From Gibbula magus (Eukaryota; Mollusca; Gastropoda; Trochida; Trochidae), in NCBI GenBank assembly GCA_936450465.1, contig OW388291.1, positions 73,190,436 through 73,254,435 on the forward strand: a stretch of DNA of 64,000 nt, read 5' to 3'. Made by a program: the position numbers and the translations under genes. Of this stretch, positions 12,140 through 24,345 are shown piece by piece. The notes beneath the pieces are model-generated. The model worked only from the letters and a program-made list of their open reading frames with translations, was not told where the DNA came from and did no database searches. Within the stretch, counting starts at the first letter, position 1; the number at the start of each line of letters is the position of its first letter.

Positions 12140-13680
12140 TAAGAGGTTCCCCTGTCTATGTCACTTATAGTGATTCCTGCTTAGTATAGGCCTGCGCCTT
12201 CCGAAGTTCCAAACATCCTGTACAAGCGTCCAGTGTTGTCCCTAGATTGGATCCTTGGGGCATTTGCCCACCTTTTTGGCTTGGTGTCCCTAAAATTTGG
12301 AGAAGTAGTATACTTTTACCATTGCAAAGGGTCCTACTTGTTCAGAAATGGCCAAAATGACCCCTCAGGAGATCACCTTGGAACAACACTGAGCTGCGTG
12401 AAGTGAAAGGAGTGGCTCCGAACACTGTTCTTGGTGGGCGTAACATGTTCTATGACATAGTTGATGCAAGCCGCACAGCATTGGAACATGTTCTACAAAG
12501 CAAGAACAGTATTTGGACCCACTTATTTCTCTTCGCAGATGTATCGGATGTTCGGAAAACACTTCAGTCATTAAAAGGAGCAGACCTCTGCATGATTTTC
12601 TGAAGGACTCCGTATAGTACCGGTATATCTTTTTCCTTTCGAAATTAACTGACATATAGTAATTGCAAAGTCAGGGGACTTGAACATTCTCAAAACTTTT
12701 AGGTCTGAGAATTCTTAAATTTGTATTTTACGTTTTGATAATTTTCTGAATTTCACACATTCAAACTTGAACCTGCTCAGATTACTGTGTGATCTTCGAC
12801 TTTGAGTTCTTCGTCATATATGATTTAATTTAGACTTGTCTGATGTTTCAATTGATGACAAATGGTTGTTGATTATTTGCTTTTTCTTGTTATGCTTTTC
12901 CAACTTTTTTTTGTACTTACCATCATATTTCTGGCATTTGTAAGATGCATGCATGTTTGATAGACATATACATACAAGTAATACAGCACTTTGAACTGTG
13001 CGTCTATTCCATCCAATAAAATTATTTACTCTTAACATATTTTCTGTTTGTTATTTGTTTTCATTTTGTGGCAACTGGAGTTGTTGATTTCATTATTTCA
13101 TTCTGACCTCTTTAGATCCACCCTGGTTGAAGTAGCCAACAGATTTTCAAGCAGAATGAAAGTATTTTGCCTTGTAAGCAGCGGTAAGATACAGAATGGT
13201 AGCAATTTATCACAGTATGCAAGTATCAATTTCACATCTGTATTTAATGTGATTGCTGTTTACGTTAACTTTATAGTACCTCAAAAATTTCATTCACAAA
13301 TTATGTATTGCTTTCTTCTCTGTGCCATATGACCACCTAGATTTTGGAAAATAAATTTGCTTGTTATACTAAATGTCAAGTTAATTTCATGTCCATTTCT
13401 ACTTGACTGAAACGAGCATTTGTGACCCTTTAACAGACACCGAGACAAAATAGTTTATTTTTGTGTCGCACATATTGTATACATGCGGGTACAGTGATTG
13501 CTTATCTAGGCAATATAGAGGTTATAAAGGTTCTGGGATAACAGGTTTATATGTTGGCAACTTATTGCCGTTGAGGTTTTCCTGGTAATTCCACAGTTCA
13601 CAAAAATTCTCCTGATGGTCTAGAACAGCTGTTAACTGTTTGAGAGGCATTCTAGAAGGTGGTGTAATAGAAAGATGAGG
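12140..13680. other. Intergenic, no supported gene
   Basis: A 96-codon minus-strand frame (12365-12655) and a 66-codon plus-strand frame overlap each other in a GC-richer patch at 12240-12600. Neither shows a motif I recognise. The patch could be a decayed exon or repeat. Confidence 0.5.
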
Positions 13681-13687
13681 ATATTCG

Positions 13688-13888
13688 ATGGATGTTCAAC
13701 TTCTTTATTTCACAATGGCGACCTTTCGGTATAGATCCTTATACTGTTATCGAGTATATCACAATGGCGACGTTTCAAACAGACGTTTCGGTAAAGGTTC
13801 TTATCCGTTATCAAGCATATGCTTGATAAAGGTATAAGGATCTATAATGAAACGTCGCCATTGTGACATAAAGAAGTTGAACATCCAT
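13688..13888. mobile_element. 201-bp fold-back element
   Basis: Bases 13688-13722 and the reverse complement of 13854-13888 match at 34 of 35 positions. Inside, GATCCTTATAC and GTATAAGGATC form a second inverted pair, and TATCAAGCATATGCTTGATA is a perfect central palindrome. The whole element can form one long hairpin. It has no coding capacity. Confidence 0.8.
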
Positions 13889-14040
13889 AAAATATTGTTG
13901 TATTTCTATAAGAGCTGTAAATGCTCAACTGATGAAGTAAGTTCACAACTAGATAAATGTATATGTAGTGTTGGAAGAGTTATATTGAGAACTTGATGAA
14001 GGTTCAAGTTCAAGGCATTGTCTAATTGATTTATTATATA

Positions 14041-14640
14041 GTATTTGGCTCCGTCCGTCCATACATACGTACGTCCGTACGAAATGGAATAACTCAAAAG
14101 ACTTTTCACAGGATTCTTTTCATATTTTGCATATGGGTTCATCATAGGAAGAGTAATGTTCCTACAGAGGTTTGTGACCTTGACCTTCATTTCAAGGTCA
14201 CAATGAGACTTTGTCATTTTACCCTTGTCAGCGGAATATCTCAATAACTGTTCGCTAGATTCTTTTCATATTTTACACATAGCTTCTCCAAGGAAAGACG
14301 ACAGGCTGATTAGATTTTGGTGACCTTGACATTATTTTTAAGGTCACAGCGGAACTTTGAATTTTTCGACATGTTAATGTGCATGTAAAACTTGTCAGCG
14401 GGATATCTCAAGAAACATTTACTGGAATTCCATCATTTTTTACACAAAGCACCTTCTAGGGAAGACGACGGGCTGATTAGATTTTGTGACCTTGACGTTA
14501 TTCTCAAGGTCACAGTGGAGCTTTGACTTTTTCAACATGTTTGACAGTCAATTTTTATGATCTTGACATTATTTTTCAAATTTGAAGTATTAATTTGCGG
14601 CGGGGGATCATGTCACCTTAGTGACAACTACTTGTTATTA
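14041..14640 (-). mobile_element. Pearl-like (Helentron-associated) element, family B
   Basis: Read on the minus strand, it starts with a GTCACTAAGGTGAC hairpin next to a CCCCCGC run (about 14598-14635). It continues with about three 150-bp core repeats and ends in a GGAC/GTAC microsatellite (14050-14080). This order (hairpin end, tandem cores, ACGG-type microsatellite) is the published pearl layout in bivalves. Each core carries GTGACCTTGAC facing AAGGTCAC. The 3' end beyond the microsatellite is unclear. Confidence 0.6.
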
Positions 14641-14864
14641 TTCATACGATCCGTAAGGAAGGCCTATGAAACTGAATAAGGACTAAGTGAAAAGAAAATG
14701 ACAACAGAAATGCCAATGTATAAACATCGAGCTATAGCATAACAACATATTACTTCCAATAACAAAAAGCAGCGAGTGAAAGAGTCATGCTTTTACATTT
14801 AAATACAATAGACAACAAATTACTGACAGAAGAGAAATGGATGTGGTTATCATTGATCCGAATC

Positions 14865-15455
14865 GGGTCACAGGGGTCACAACCTTAAAAACCTATTTCC
14901 ATCTTCTTCTCTAATTCCACAAAGTCTAGAGAGCTGAAATGTTTTGTGCAGACTCTTTAGTCAATGGAGATTCTAAATTGTAGAAATGGTGACACCTTGA
15001 CCCCAAATGAGGTCACAGGGGTCACAACCTTAAAAACCTATTTTCATCTTCTTCTCGAGTTCCAAAAGGTATTGAGAGCTGAAAAGTTGTGTGCAGACTT
15101 CTTGGGTAATGGGGGTTCTTAATTGTAGATTTCGTGACCCCCTGACCACAAATATGGGTCACTGGGTCACAACCTATAAAAAAAATATCATTGTAGCAAG
15201 CTTTGAACAGTTCTCTTGAGATTTTATGTGCACTTCATTTCAGACTAAGGGAGGTAATCCCAAATATGTGAGTTCTAACTTTGAGAAATGGTTCTTGAGA
15301 AAGAAGAATTAAGAATAGAGGATCTAACAAATATTGTTTGTAATATTTATTTTGTAAGCCCATAACTTTTATCATATTTCATATGTAAATATCAATATTT
15401 TATCATTATTGAATACCTGATGAGCTACAGAGCCAATGGCTCTATTTTATTTTCG
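14865..15455 (-). mobile_element. Pearl-like element, family A, 3'-truncated
   Basis: The 5' hairpin end (minus-strand TAGAGCCATTGGCTCTGTAG) is at about 15428-15452. Core repeats with GGGGTCAC...CACCTTGACC and CCTATTTTCATCTTCTTCT follow toward lower coordinates. They match the elements at 51-60 kb in reverse orientation. The microsatellite and 3' end are missing. Confidence 0.7.
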
Positions 15456-15649
15456 ATTGTTCTAGGCATCTTAGGATGATTCTTGCGTATAAAGCAAAAA
15501 TTGCATGGCAGCCATTTTATTGTGAACCCATTTTATTATTTGTATCATTAATTACAAAAACGATTCCCATGGCCTTACTAAGCCATGCATGTACACTCAT
15601 TTTTAACAAGAATTTCCGAAGAGAGAACTTAGCTTCCTGGTGAATGATT

Positions 15650-15930
15650 TTGCCATGTTCACATACCAAGGTCAAAGGTCAAGGTAATGAGTTCTGAAAT
15701 CACTACAAAAATCCTTGTAAACACGATAACTTCAAAAACATTTTTGCTATCAGGCTCTTATTTGGTACATATCAACAATGGAGATCGAAAGACCAAGATT
15801 TGAAAAGGTTTTCGCCAACATCCGTCAAAGGTCAAGGTCACACATGAAATGCACAATGAAATTTTAAAGTGATCATGGATGGTGTGACCTTGAAGGTCAA
15901 AGTTCAAGGTCATGAGATATTGGTTAAGGC
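15650..15930. repeat. Core-repeat fragment rich in AGGTCA half-sites
   Basis: Contains AGGTCAAAGGTCA (15669-15681), CAAAGGTCAAGGTCAC near 15825 and TGACCTTGAAGGTCAAAG near 15886. It resembles the pearl family B cores but has no microsatellite or ends. Confidence 0.55.
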
Positions 15931-16160
15931 CACGTACGTTAGATCATTTGATCCAATTTTGAAATCAGAAATAGGTTTTAAGAACAAACTTGTGAAAAGT
16001 GACCCCAGTGATGATTCAACTTGTTAGTAATAGGCCTAACTCGAATAATGAAATTTTTATTTTTATTTTTTAAATTTCCCATTTTACTGATGCTGACGAG
16101 AAGGCGGGACAGGGAAAGGCGAGACCAGAAGTTTCGGGGCTGCTCTGCTTTTGCGGTGTC

Positions 16161-16162
<2 letters not shown>

Positions 16163-16193
<31 letters not shown>
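16163..16193 (+). repeat. Run of 31 G
   Basis: An uninterrupted G tract. Its true length is uncertain because homopolymers are prone to sequencing error. It can form a G-quadruplex. The overlapping poly-Gly and poly-Pro frames are artefacts. Confidence 0.95.
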
Positions 16194-16195
<2 letters not shown>

Positions 16196-16249
16196 TTGCG
16201 TGTAACAAGTTGCTGTTTCTCGTGATAAATTACAAATATATTAGATTTG

Positions 16250-18300
16250 TGTAAATATTTAAAGAAAAACCTGTTGATTTTGTAATTATAAGGATTGTTT
16301 TACATGATTTGTGCCTCTATCGAAGTACAATCCTTAAATATTCCATCAACTCACTGCTTCACTAACTTGATTCACTATTTTCACAGTTTGCATGTTAGAA
16401 ATCCGGAATAGCACATTAGATTTCATGTTGCAAAAGTTCTAACGACATTCGTTGTAAACAACGATTAGGCACAGGCCTATTCTATTGGTTTCATTACTTT
16501 AAATGTGTCTTGAAGTATCGAGTATAATTTATCGACTACATTCATTTTAAACAGAGAACAAATAGAAAGCAGTTGAATAAACAAATTTGAATGTCGTGTA
16601 GATGTATATGAGTTCTGAGCGGAAGAATGTATGTTTGCCCATTTAGAAAGATGGCTCGATCGGGTATTTTTCTGTGACAACGAAATTCGATTGGACATGC
16701 CTGTTTTCTCATATATGCCATTATGCTTATTGCACAGTCAGTATTGTATCAGTATCAGTGTCAGTAACTACATGCAGCCGCTATTCATTAGCAGTAATTA
16801 ACGAGACAGAGTACTGCTTCTGTTTAAACTGCCAGTGATCACGTGACATGAGCTTGTCAAAGGATGGGATTATCTATTGTTATGTAAAAGGTGCTTCGGG
16901 CTTCTGATGATGTCATATTACTCAACTACTGCGATAATGAATGATCTGCAAAAGTGGCACGCACTTTGAACTTACACCCATTGTTTGAACTTTAATAATC
17001 AGCTGCAGTAGGCCTATATCATATGCTGTCTTTACAATATATATTATATATTGTAATGTTTTAATGCATCCGATACCCTAAAAACCTATTTAAAGGGGAT
17101 TATTGGCATAACGTGAAAGGAAAACACGCTATATTCAACCCAATTTTACAATTTGGAAATAATAAAACATATACAATGATTGACACAGTAACACATATCA
17201 TATAATAAAACTGAAAAGCACTATGGTGTTAGGCATTATAGCGAAGCTTTCCGAACTTGCAGCACCGATGAATGGCTTCAGTTTCCATTGTCTTTATTTT
17301 TCAAAAAAATAATGTGCGCTTGTCTTTATCAAGTTCAAAGTTGTGCGCCACTCGTGAAAATATAACCTTTCTACGTCACTCGATGAGATAAACATGGTAT
17401 TAGTCAAGAAAAGACAGGTATTGTCTATGTATTAATAGCATATATATGTAAACGGGAATATCGTCTTGAATTTCGTTTCCAAAAAAAAATACCCCGATAG
17501 AACCCTCCTTTTAAATGTATCCTGATGTGTAGCCGTCCAGACACATACAATCTTAATAGGCTTATATCATCCTTGAATTTGAATAAATTATTATAATCTT
17601 AAATTTAAAGAAATAGCCTAATACTGTAGGCCTATAGTCTGATTCTAACGGTAAAGAAATACATAATTTAATCAATCACGTACAGAACAAAAGTCTATTC
17701 AATATTCAAAAGTCACTAATTATATATCCTGGTTTTATATAACGCCGTGACGATGGTTGTTGGACAATAATCTAAATAGATGTATAGCCTGTCTATTAAT
17801 TAGTAGAAAGTATAGGCTATATATAACGAAAATACTCAAGATGTTTTAGTGTAGATGTAATCCAATACTATGTAAATATTTCCATTATTCATGTTATTCT
17901 TATCGCCTGTATAAACAGTAAACATGTCTGAAATCAGACTATTCCTTACGCAAACTGCTTAATACACCTACAAGTCGTTAGTTTACGTCATAGTCCATAA
18001 ATAAACTGCTGACGTTGGCTTCGCGATTGTTCAATGTCGAAACTACGCCGTTCTCCCTATTCCCTTCTTTAAGATACAAATGAGATATATTTTGTACTTT
18101 TATGATATTTCACATGTTGTCGTGTAAATCCTACTCTTCTTAAATCACTCACAGTTAAAGTTAAGTCATTTTCCCCCTTTTTAAAAAGAACTACTTTTTC
18201 ACATGCGCATGTAGATAGTAGTGATCTCGTTCACCTATTCACACAAAGGAATGTGAATCATTGCGCATTGAAGCTACGACGATATTACGATATTTGAACT
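16250..18300. other. Intergenic, no supported gene
   Basis: AT-rich sequence. Short frames (for example 16477-16698 minus) show no motif. Nothing is supported until the promoter-like sequence at 18.4 kb. Confidence 0.6.
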
Positions 18301-18456
18301 TCAAACATTTCATCTAGCTGGCATTATATAAAGTGAGGTGACCATTTCCCTTTTCAATCGACTATTAAACAAATTAACGATAATTAATTTACTTTGAAAA
18401 AATAGTAACGAACTATTTTGCGCGTAGGGATATACAAAATAGTTCCGGTTGACGTG

Positions 18457-18464
18457 TATAAATA
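18457..18464 (+). promoter_or_regulatory. TATA box (TATAAATA)
   Basis: TATAAATA is followed by GC-rich CCGCGCC and lies about 150 bp before the ATG of the 146-codon ORF, so transcription would start near 18485-18490. A CRE half-site TGACGTG lies immediately upstream at 18450. The position and sequence context look like a focused promoter. Confidence 0.6.
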
Positions 18465-18609
18465 CCGCGCCCTGCCCTTCACCAGCCATTAGCGTGGGTT
18501 GCCGAAAAGACAACGACATTGAGATGCGGTAGATCCGAAAGCTGTAGGCTAGATTCGCGAAAAGTTAGTGCCGTGCTCTTAGGACTCCAGAAACTTTATC
18601 GAACCAAAG

Positions 18610-19050
18610 ATGAAAACGAAGACTGCTAAACCACTGTGCGAACGTCACCAAGACACGATTTCACGTTTGATCGGTAAAGTAGAATCTAAGAAGTTGCGTT
18701 TCAGTTTGGATTATAGGTTGAATGCTATGTTAGAGTCTACCTTACGTAAACTAAAAAGAGACATGTCGAAACTTCAATCTTTTGAACGGAGTAAATCGTG
18801 TAATAAACCAAAATTATTTCGTCAGAATTTAATTTCATTGACTGTTCCTCATTGTGCTGATGAAAGACATATTCAAAATGGCGACTGTTCTAGTCGGCCA
18901 TCAGCGTCTGTGACGTCACATCCAGCTGGACTGAACCGGTTTCAGGCAGACGGCTACGCGGAATCCAGTGTTCATGATCAAAAGGATCCCTTAGGAATTG
19001 AGGAGTTTTTTAAGCGACTAAAGACAAACGGCGGGTCTAGTATTTCCTAA
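18610..19050 (+). CDS. Intronless 146-aa protein of unknown family
   Basis: The longest non-repetitive single-exon frame in the window. It starts MKTKTAKPLC at the first ATG after the TATA box with context CCAAAGATGA, and stops TAA at 19048-19050. Residues 1-60 are basic and probably helical (RHQDTISRLIGK, then LRKLKRDMSKL). The middle is Ser/His-rich and likely disordered. The C-terminus has IEEFFKRLK, which resembles a PCNA-interacting motif but lacks its first Gln. No signal peptide or membrane segment is seen. A TATA box upstream and AATAAA at 19196 downstream make a compact transcription unit of about 0.7 kb. It resembles intronless inducible genes in layout only; I cannot name a homologue. 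It may instead be the 5' part of the large repeat-bearing locus that follows. Confidence 0.6.
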   Translation: MKTKTAKPLCERHQDTISRLIGKVESKKLRFSLDYRLNAMLESTLRKLKRDMSKLQSFERSKSCNKPKLFRQNLISLTVPHCADERHIQNGDCSSRPSASVTSHPAGLNRFQADGYAESSVHDQKDPLGIEEFFKRLKTNGGSSIS

Positions 19051-19195
19051 TATTATGTCGTTGATAATACCGAATGAATGATTACATGTTTAACATTTAT
19101 ATAGTATATTTCCAGTTGTAACACCAGTCGTGATTAATGTGTATTTCTTGGATTTGCGAAAGGTGTACGAAGTGCTGCTTATTTATATTACAAAG

Positions 19196-19201
19196 AATAA
19201 A
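19196..19201 (+). terminator. Poly(A) signal AATAAA
   Basis: Lies 146 nt after the stop of the 146-codon ORF, followed by T/G-rich sequence (TTTTGTTTGTATTTT) fitting a cleavage site near 19220. Confidence 0.5.
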
Positions 19202-19209
19202 ATTTCCAT

Positions 19210-20988
19210 TGTTTATAAATATATTTTGTTTGTATTTTCATCAACCTTAGACTTTGTATGCTTTACTTCAGCTCATCTGACACAAGAGCCGGTGTTTGGA
19301 TGTGGCTAAAATAGCGTCTCGACTGATCATGTCACACTATCCTGTCTCTTTGTATCATACCCCTACTGCAAGAATTCCTTCTAGACCAAGTGGAAAGAAT
19401 TGGTTGGATGATTGCTATATCTGTTTTACCATGTGTGACAGCTTTAATATTTCATCTTATTGATGTATTTGAAAACTTAAAATACAACATGTTTTTAACT
19501 TTAAACTTAAATTTAAGACTATTTCAATGTACGAAATACCCCCTTTCACAATGCGTCTTTCTTCCTTTGCATACCAGCTTTGATTCTTCATTCCTACTAA
19601 ATCAGGATCAGGGCGCTGAGACTACCTAAGTTGGCCTGACCTCCCGTCTCCCACCAGACAGTTCAGAGTTGCAACCAATCCCCAACATGGCTTCTTTGTA
19701 TTCAGAAGGTTACTGTGCAGACTGCCAAATTCCCGTTTGATGTGGTTCTCCCCAGTCAATTCAAGCAGCAAGCCATTCCAGAGATACAAAGTTTTCCTTT
19801 TAGACTTCAAAAGCAAACGTGGTCAGTTGCGTGCGGGAAAAGGGATGAAGCGTTTACTCACTGGTATGATCACTTACACGTTAGCCCTTGTCTTCTGTAT
19901 ATTCTTAACTATCAGTTGATTATAACAAGTTAAAAACATTTTATATACGTTTTTTTTAATATTCTGTATCTTGTGAAAATCAATAATCGTTATCATTCCA
20001 TGAAAATATTGGTCGAATCAAACACCTGAAACCAATTCGATGTCCAATGGTGGTTATTGAGGCAAATTTAGATAACATCAGCTGCTCGGTTTGTGTATGT
20101 TACATTTCAAAGCTCGCTTTACAGGCAAGAATGTCATTATGAGAGATGGTCATTCCTGATAATCTGAAAGTAACCAAGGACCCCACGACCCGAGTGTTAC
20201 TATGGTACAGCTGTGTAACTGGCAACTATTTCTTTTGTATAATTACAGTTTTCATGTTAAAGGTCACAATCGTTAAATTTGTTTATTTACAAAACTCGTT
20301 TGAATATTACATATAAAAAAACTTTAGAACCCTCGCTATAGTGGCCTCTATAATGAACTCTGTAATTGCATGTATATTTGAATTGTAATTGAAGTCCAAC
20401 TGCTTATCAAAACAGAATGTAAATCTACAATTGTGTGAAGATATAGAAAATAATCACTTAAATTTAATCATTAACACGTTGCTGAAATGAGCATTTATCC
20501 CACTCCTATTCTTTAGCTGTCTGGTTATCTTGGACTGGCACATCAAAGAATCGAGGTTCACAAAGACTACTTCCTGAAATCACACGGAGTCCTAATAATC
20601 CCAATGACTGAAGGCTAAGTAAAAATGGTGTTCAAAGTGAAAAGAATGCATGTTTTTATTTTGTAGACTTGGCAGTTGTTTAAAAATTATTTTTAACATA
20701 ATACTGTTTTATCACGAAGTTGTTTCTGGTGGTTAATAGACGTCAAAATACCCATATAAAAATACCGAACAAGATCACTAATAGAGGTGATAATTGAAAG
20801 GTTAACAAAAGCTACATGTACAAACTAAATGTCTTAATTTATTTGATTCTGTAAACTAACATCATTTTGATAGAACGCCTGTAAGGGAATATGTCAATAA
20901 CATCATTCCAAACGTACATGGTCAAAGCCCTCCTACAGATACAGCAAGTTGCAAACAACCATGTCATGGTTGAGATAGTTGTACGCTT
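19210..20988 (+). repeat. 1.78-kb tandem duplication, copy 1
   Basis: Matches copy 2 at a constant shift of about 1781 bp (TCAACCTTAGACTT at 19240 and 21021). Splice-like edges conserved with copy 2 include TTTACTTCAG|CTCA, CTCGCTTTACAG|GCAAG, ATTCTTTAG|CTGT and GAAGGCTAA|GTAAAAATGG. Frames in the copies are not conserved past about 60 codons. Confidence 0.85.
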
Positions 20989-22755
20989 CATTATTTATAA
21001 CTGTTTTATCTCTATTTTCGTCAACCTTAGACTTTAATGTTTTACTTCAGCTCAACTGACAGGAAAGCCGATGTTTGGATGTGGCTAAGATAGCGTCTCC
21101 AGTGGCACACTGTAGTGTCTCTTTGTATCATACCCCTACTGCAGGAATTCCTTCTAGACCAAGTGGAAAGAATTGGTTGGATGCATTACTTTTATCTGTA
21201 TATAACCATTTTGACAGTATACAGTTATTATTTCATCTTATTGATGTAATTGAAAATAACTTAAAATGGGAACACTTAAACTTTCAGAAATTTAAAACGA
21301 TTTCATTGTACCAAATGCCCCTTCTCAATGCATCTTTCTTCCTTTGTATACCAGCTTTGATTCTCCATTCCTGCTAAATCGGGATCAGGGTGCTGAGACT
21401 ACCAAAGGTGGTCTGACCTCCGTCTCCCGTTGCAACATCATTGTGATCCTTTGTCTCAAGGGTATTCAGAAGGTTACTGTGCAGACTGCCAAATTTCCCC
21501 TTTGATGTGGTTCTCCCAGTCTAATTCAAGCAGCAAGCCATTCCAGAGATACCAAGTTTTCCTTTTAGACTTCAAAAGCAAACGTGGTCAGTTGCGTGCG
21601 GGGAAAGGGATGAAGCGTTTACTCACTGGTATGATCACTTACCTGTTAGCGCTTGTCTTCTTTAGATTTTAACTGTCAGTTGATTGTAACAAGTTCATCA
21701 ATTTTCTATAAAAGGGTCTATATATTCCATATCATTGTTTGAAAAGCAATTAACATTTCCTCCCATTTTACTTGCCCATTTAAAAATATTGGTAAAATTA
21801 TCACAACTTAAACCAACTCTATGTCCATTGGTGGTCGAGACAAATTTAAGATATTTTCAGCTGCTCGGTTGGTGTATGGAACGTTTCAAAGCTCGCTTTG
21901 CAGGCAAGAATGTCATTATGAGAGATGGTCATTCCTGATAACCTGAAAGAAACCAAGGACCCCACGGCTCGAGTGGTACACCTTTGTAACTGGCAACTAT
22001 TTTTGATATAATTAGTTTTCATTTAAAAGGTCACATACATTAGATTTTCTTTTACAACTTTCTATCTTCTGAATATTACATATAAAAACCCTTTCGAACC
22101 TTGCCATAGCGGCCTCTATAATGAACTCTGTAATTGCATGTATATTTGAATTGTAATTGAATTTCAACTGCCCTTAATGTAAAGCTACAATTGTGTGAAG
22201 ATATAGAAAATAATCACTTAAATCTAACCATTGTCACGTTGCTGAAATGAGCATTTATCCCACTCCTATTCTTTAGCTGTCCGGTTATCATGGACTGGCA
22301 CATCAAAGAATCGAGGTTCACAAAGACTACTTCCTGAAATCACACGGAGGCCTAATAATCCCAATGACTGAAGGCTAAGTAAAAATGGTTCAAAGTGTTA
22401 TGAATGCATGTTTTTATAATGTAAACGTGGCAGCCGTTTAAAAAAAAAGAAAACAACTAATGCTGTGTTATCACAGTTGTGTTTCTGGTGGTTAATACAC
22501 ACCTGGCAACCCATTTAAATACTAAACACAAGATCACTAATAGAGGTGATACTTGAAAGAAACGTTGACAGAAGTTTCATGTATTGTACAAATATTTGTT
22601 ATTCAGGATTCAGGAATCGTAACATCGAACGAACGCCTGAAAGGGGATATGACATTTACAGCATTCCAAAAGTACATGGTCAAATCTTGTCAAGTCCTCT
22701 TACAGATATACAGCAAGCTGGAGAACATAACCAAGTCTTAAGATAGCTGTACACC
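20989..22755 (+). repeat. 1.78-kb tandem duplication, copy 2
   Basis: Diverged partner of copy 1, with substitutions and small indels throughout. The best-kept stretch is around 21530-21630 and corresponds to 19765-19860. It would read SSSKPFQRYQVFLLDFKSK, but the frame upstream differs between the copies, so coding is not supported. Confidence 0.85.
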
Positions 22756-23730
22756 ACACCGCCATGTCATTAACCAATTTACAAGTATGAATCACCTACT
22801 CCAAACTGAATATTAGCTGATCATCCGTTTTCCAGAACACAAGCAGTGTGTGGAAGGAAAACTAACAATGAAAGTTTGTTTGCCGTAAACCTGAATCTGG
22901 TAAATCACCATTTTATACCTATTTTTTTCAAGTCGTGTCATCAATAGTTGGGTCACACATTGATCCAACTGTTATGAGGTTAACAATGTCTATTGACTAT
23001 TACAAAGGCAAGATGTCCCAACAAATTTAAACGGCATTGTATATTAAATCTGCAACCTAAACAATGTCCTTACATGCTTGACAAACGAATTATGCTTCTT
23101 TAGTTTGAGATAAGGGGAGATTCCTGATTGGAATTCCAAACCAAACAGAACCTCTGGAATTATATAACATGGTACTATACTTTTCAACATACTGCATTCA
23201 TATGTGAGAAAGAAATCGGACCCTTACTGAAAACATGGCTCAACACCTGAGAGACTGGGAAACTTGCCAGCAATACATACCATGATCTTCAAGAATTAGA
23301 TGTAATTCTTAATCATCAATCTCTAAAATAAGTGAAATACTCTTGAAAGCGGTGTTAAACCCCAACTCACCTCACCTCAATCTCCAAACTACAAGTAGCC
23401 GAATGGAAACATTTGGATCCAGCGTACATTGGTCGCATGTAAATTTGTGAATGTATACATTATTTCAACTTGGCAGCTAGCTGAGAACTAACACTGGTGT
23501 TAGAACAATTTAGATCGTTTCAGAAGAGTGTACAAGTGGACGATTCGGCCGTTGGAAGAGGTGACGAAGTTAGACATTTTAATGTGCAAATCTGTTAAAT
23601 CATAATTTGGTTGTAAAAAAGACGATATATACAAAGGCTGGCAGATTTTTAACAATTGTGCCTCACTTGAGAGGTAGCCAATTACGAATTCAATTTTTTG
23701 CTTATCGAGAAATGTTTTGTAAGAGGTAAC
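22756..23730. other. Spacer with one retroposon tail
   Basis: No supported gene. It contains the retroposon insertion at 23331-23379, annotated separately. Confidence 0.6.
23329..23376 (+). mobile_element. 5'-truncated retroposon, (CTCAC)n tail, with target-site duplication
   Basis: The ~48-bp tail GTGAAATACTCTTGAAAGCG...CTCACCTCACC matches the 3' end of the SINE at 8066-8404. It is flanked by TCAATCTCTAAA (23317-23328) and TCAATCTCCAAA (23377-23388), a 12-bp target-site duplication with one mismatch. That is the signature of reverse-transcribed insertion with strong 5' truncation. Confidence 0.75.
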
Positions 23731-23945
23731 TTTAAATGCTTTGTGGGAGGGGTGTATTACTCATTTCCCAGCCAAGTTTTCAAGGATCAACAACCAGGAG
23801 ATTCACTGATCAGCTCAGAGGTTATTATGCATGCTCCTGGAAGAGAGAAGAGAAGATGCAGGAAATAAGAAAACCCTACATGAAAGTGTTACCGACTGGC
23901 ATGGCATATATGAGGATCGGTCCACATTTTAGAGGTGACCAAGTA
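23730..23945 (+). repeat. Diverged founder-like copy of the array-1 B and C segments
   Basis: CATTTCCCAGCCAAG and the following TTTTCAAGGATCAACAACCAGG parallel the B segment. CACATTTTAGAG|GTGACCAAGTAACTG parallels the C-segment end of the downstream units. The 83-codon frame here does not persist in the array copies. Confidence 0.6.
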
Positions 23946-24261
23946 ACTGTTAAATTGTTAATCATTACAAATGTGTTGGTTAAATAGAACTCTATGAATG
24001 AATGCAAATGTTTTTTGTTGATATTGTTAGTAACAGCAACTGACTAATATTGGACAAGATCATTGTATTGAGAAGCCAATAATTTGTGATTAATATATTT
24101 GTCAAATCTACTACATACACTAACGTTTGTATAATTTATTTAAATTAGGTGGGACCTCTACATAATATTATCCTAGATGTTCTATATAAAGATGACAATG
24201 TTACCTTAAGTTAAATGACAGAGGGGAGGTAACATGATAATCTTTTGGAGATCTTCTCTAG

Positions 24262-24345
24262 ATGAAGATGATAGCAGTTGTTATGCTGAAGGTTGTCAAT
24301 GGATTCGGAGATTCTTTGGATGAAGGAGCCAGTGGTGGTTGTCTG
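24262..24345 (+). other. Putative exon A1 (first copy)
   Basis: Flanked by CTTCTCTAG and GTAACATTC. It is 84 nt, opens with ATG and stays open for 28 codons, as do the later A1 copies. Its length is a multiple of three, but the following A2, B and C segments have stops in all frames, so coding is doubtful. Confidence 0.4.

Noticed and set aside
12365..12655. 96-codon minus-strand protein
   Set aside because: No motif, an overlapping frame on the other strand, and no splice or promoter support.
16021..16254. Poly-Gly / poly-Pro protein
   Set aside because: Frame created by the 31-G run.
19622..19933. Protein-coding exon in the 1.78-kb duplication
   Set aside because: The two copies keep different reading frames upstream of the similar stretch, and frames stop within about 70 codons.
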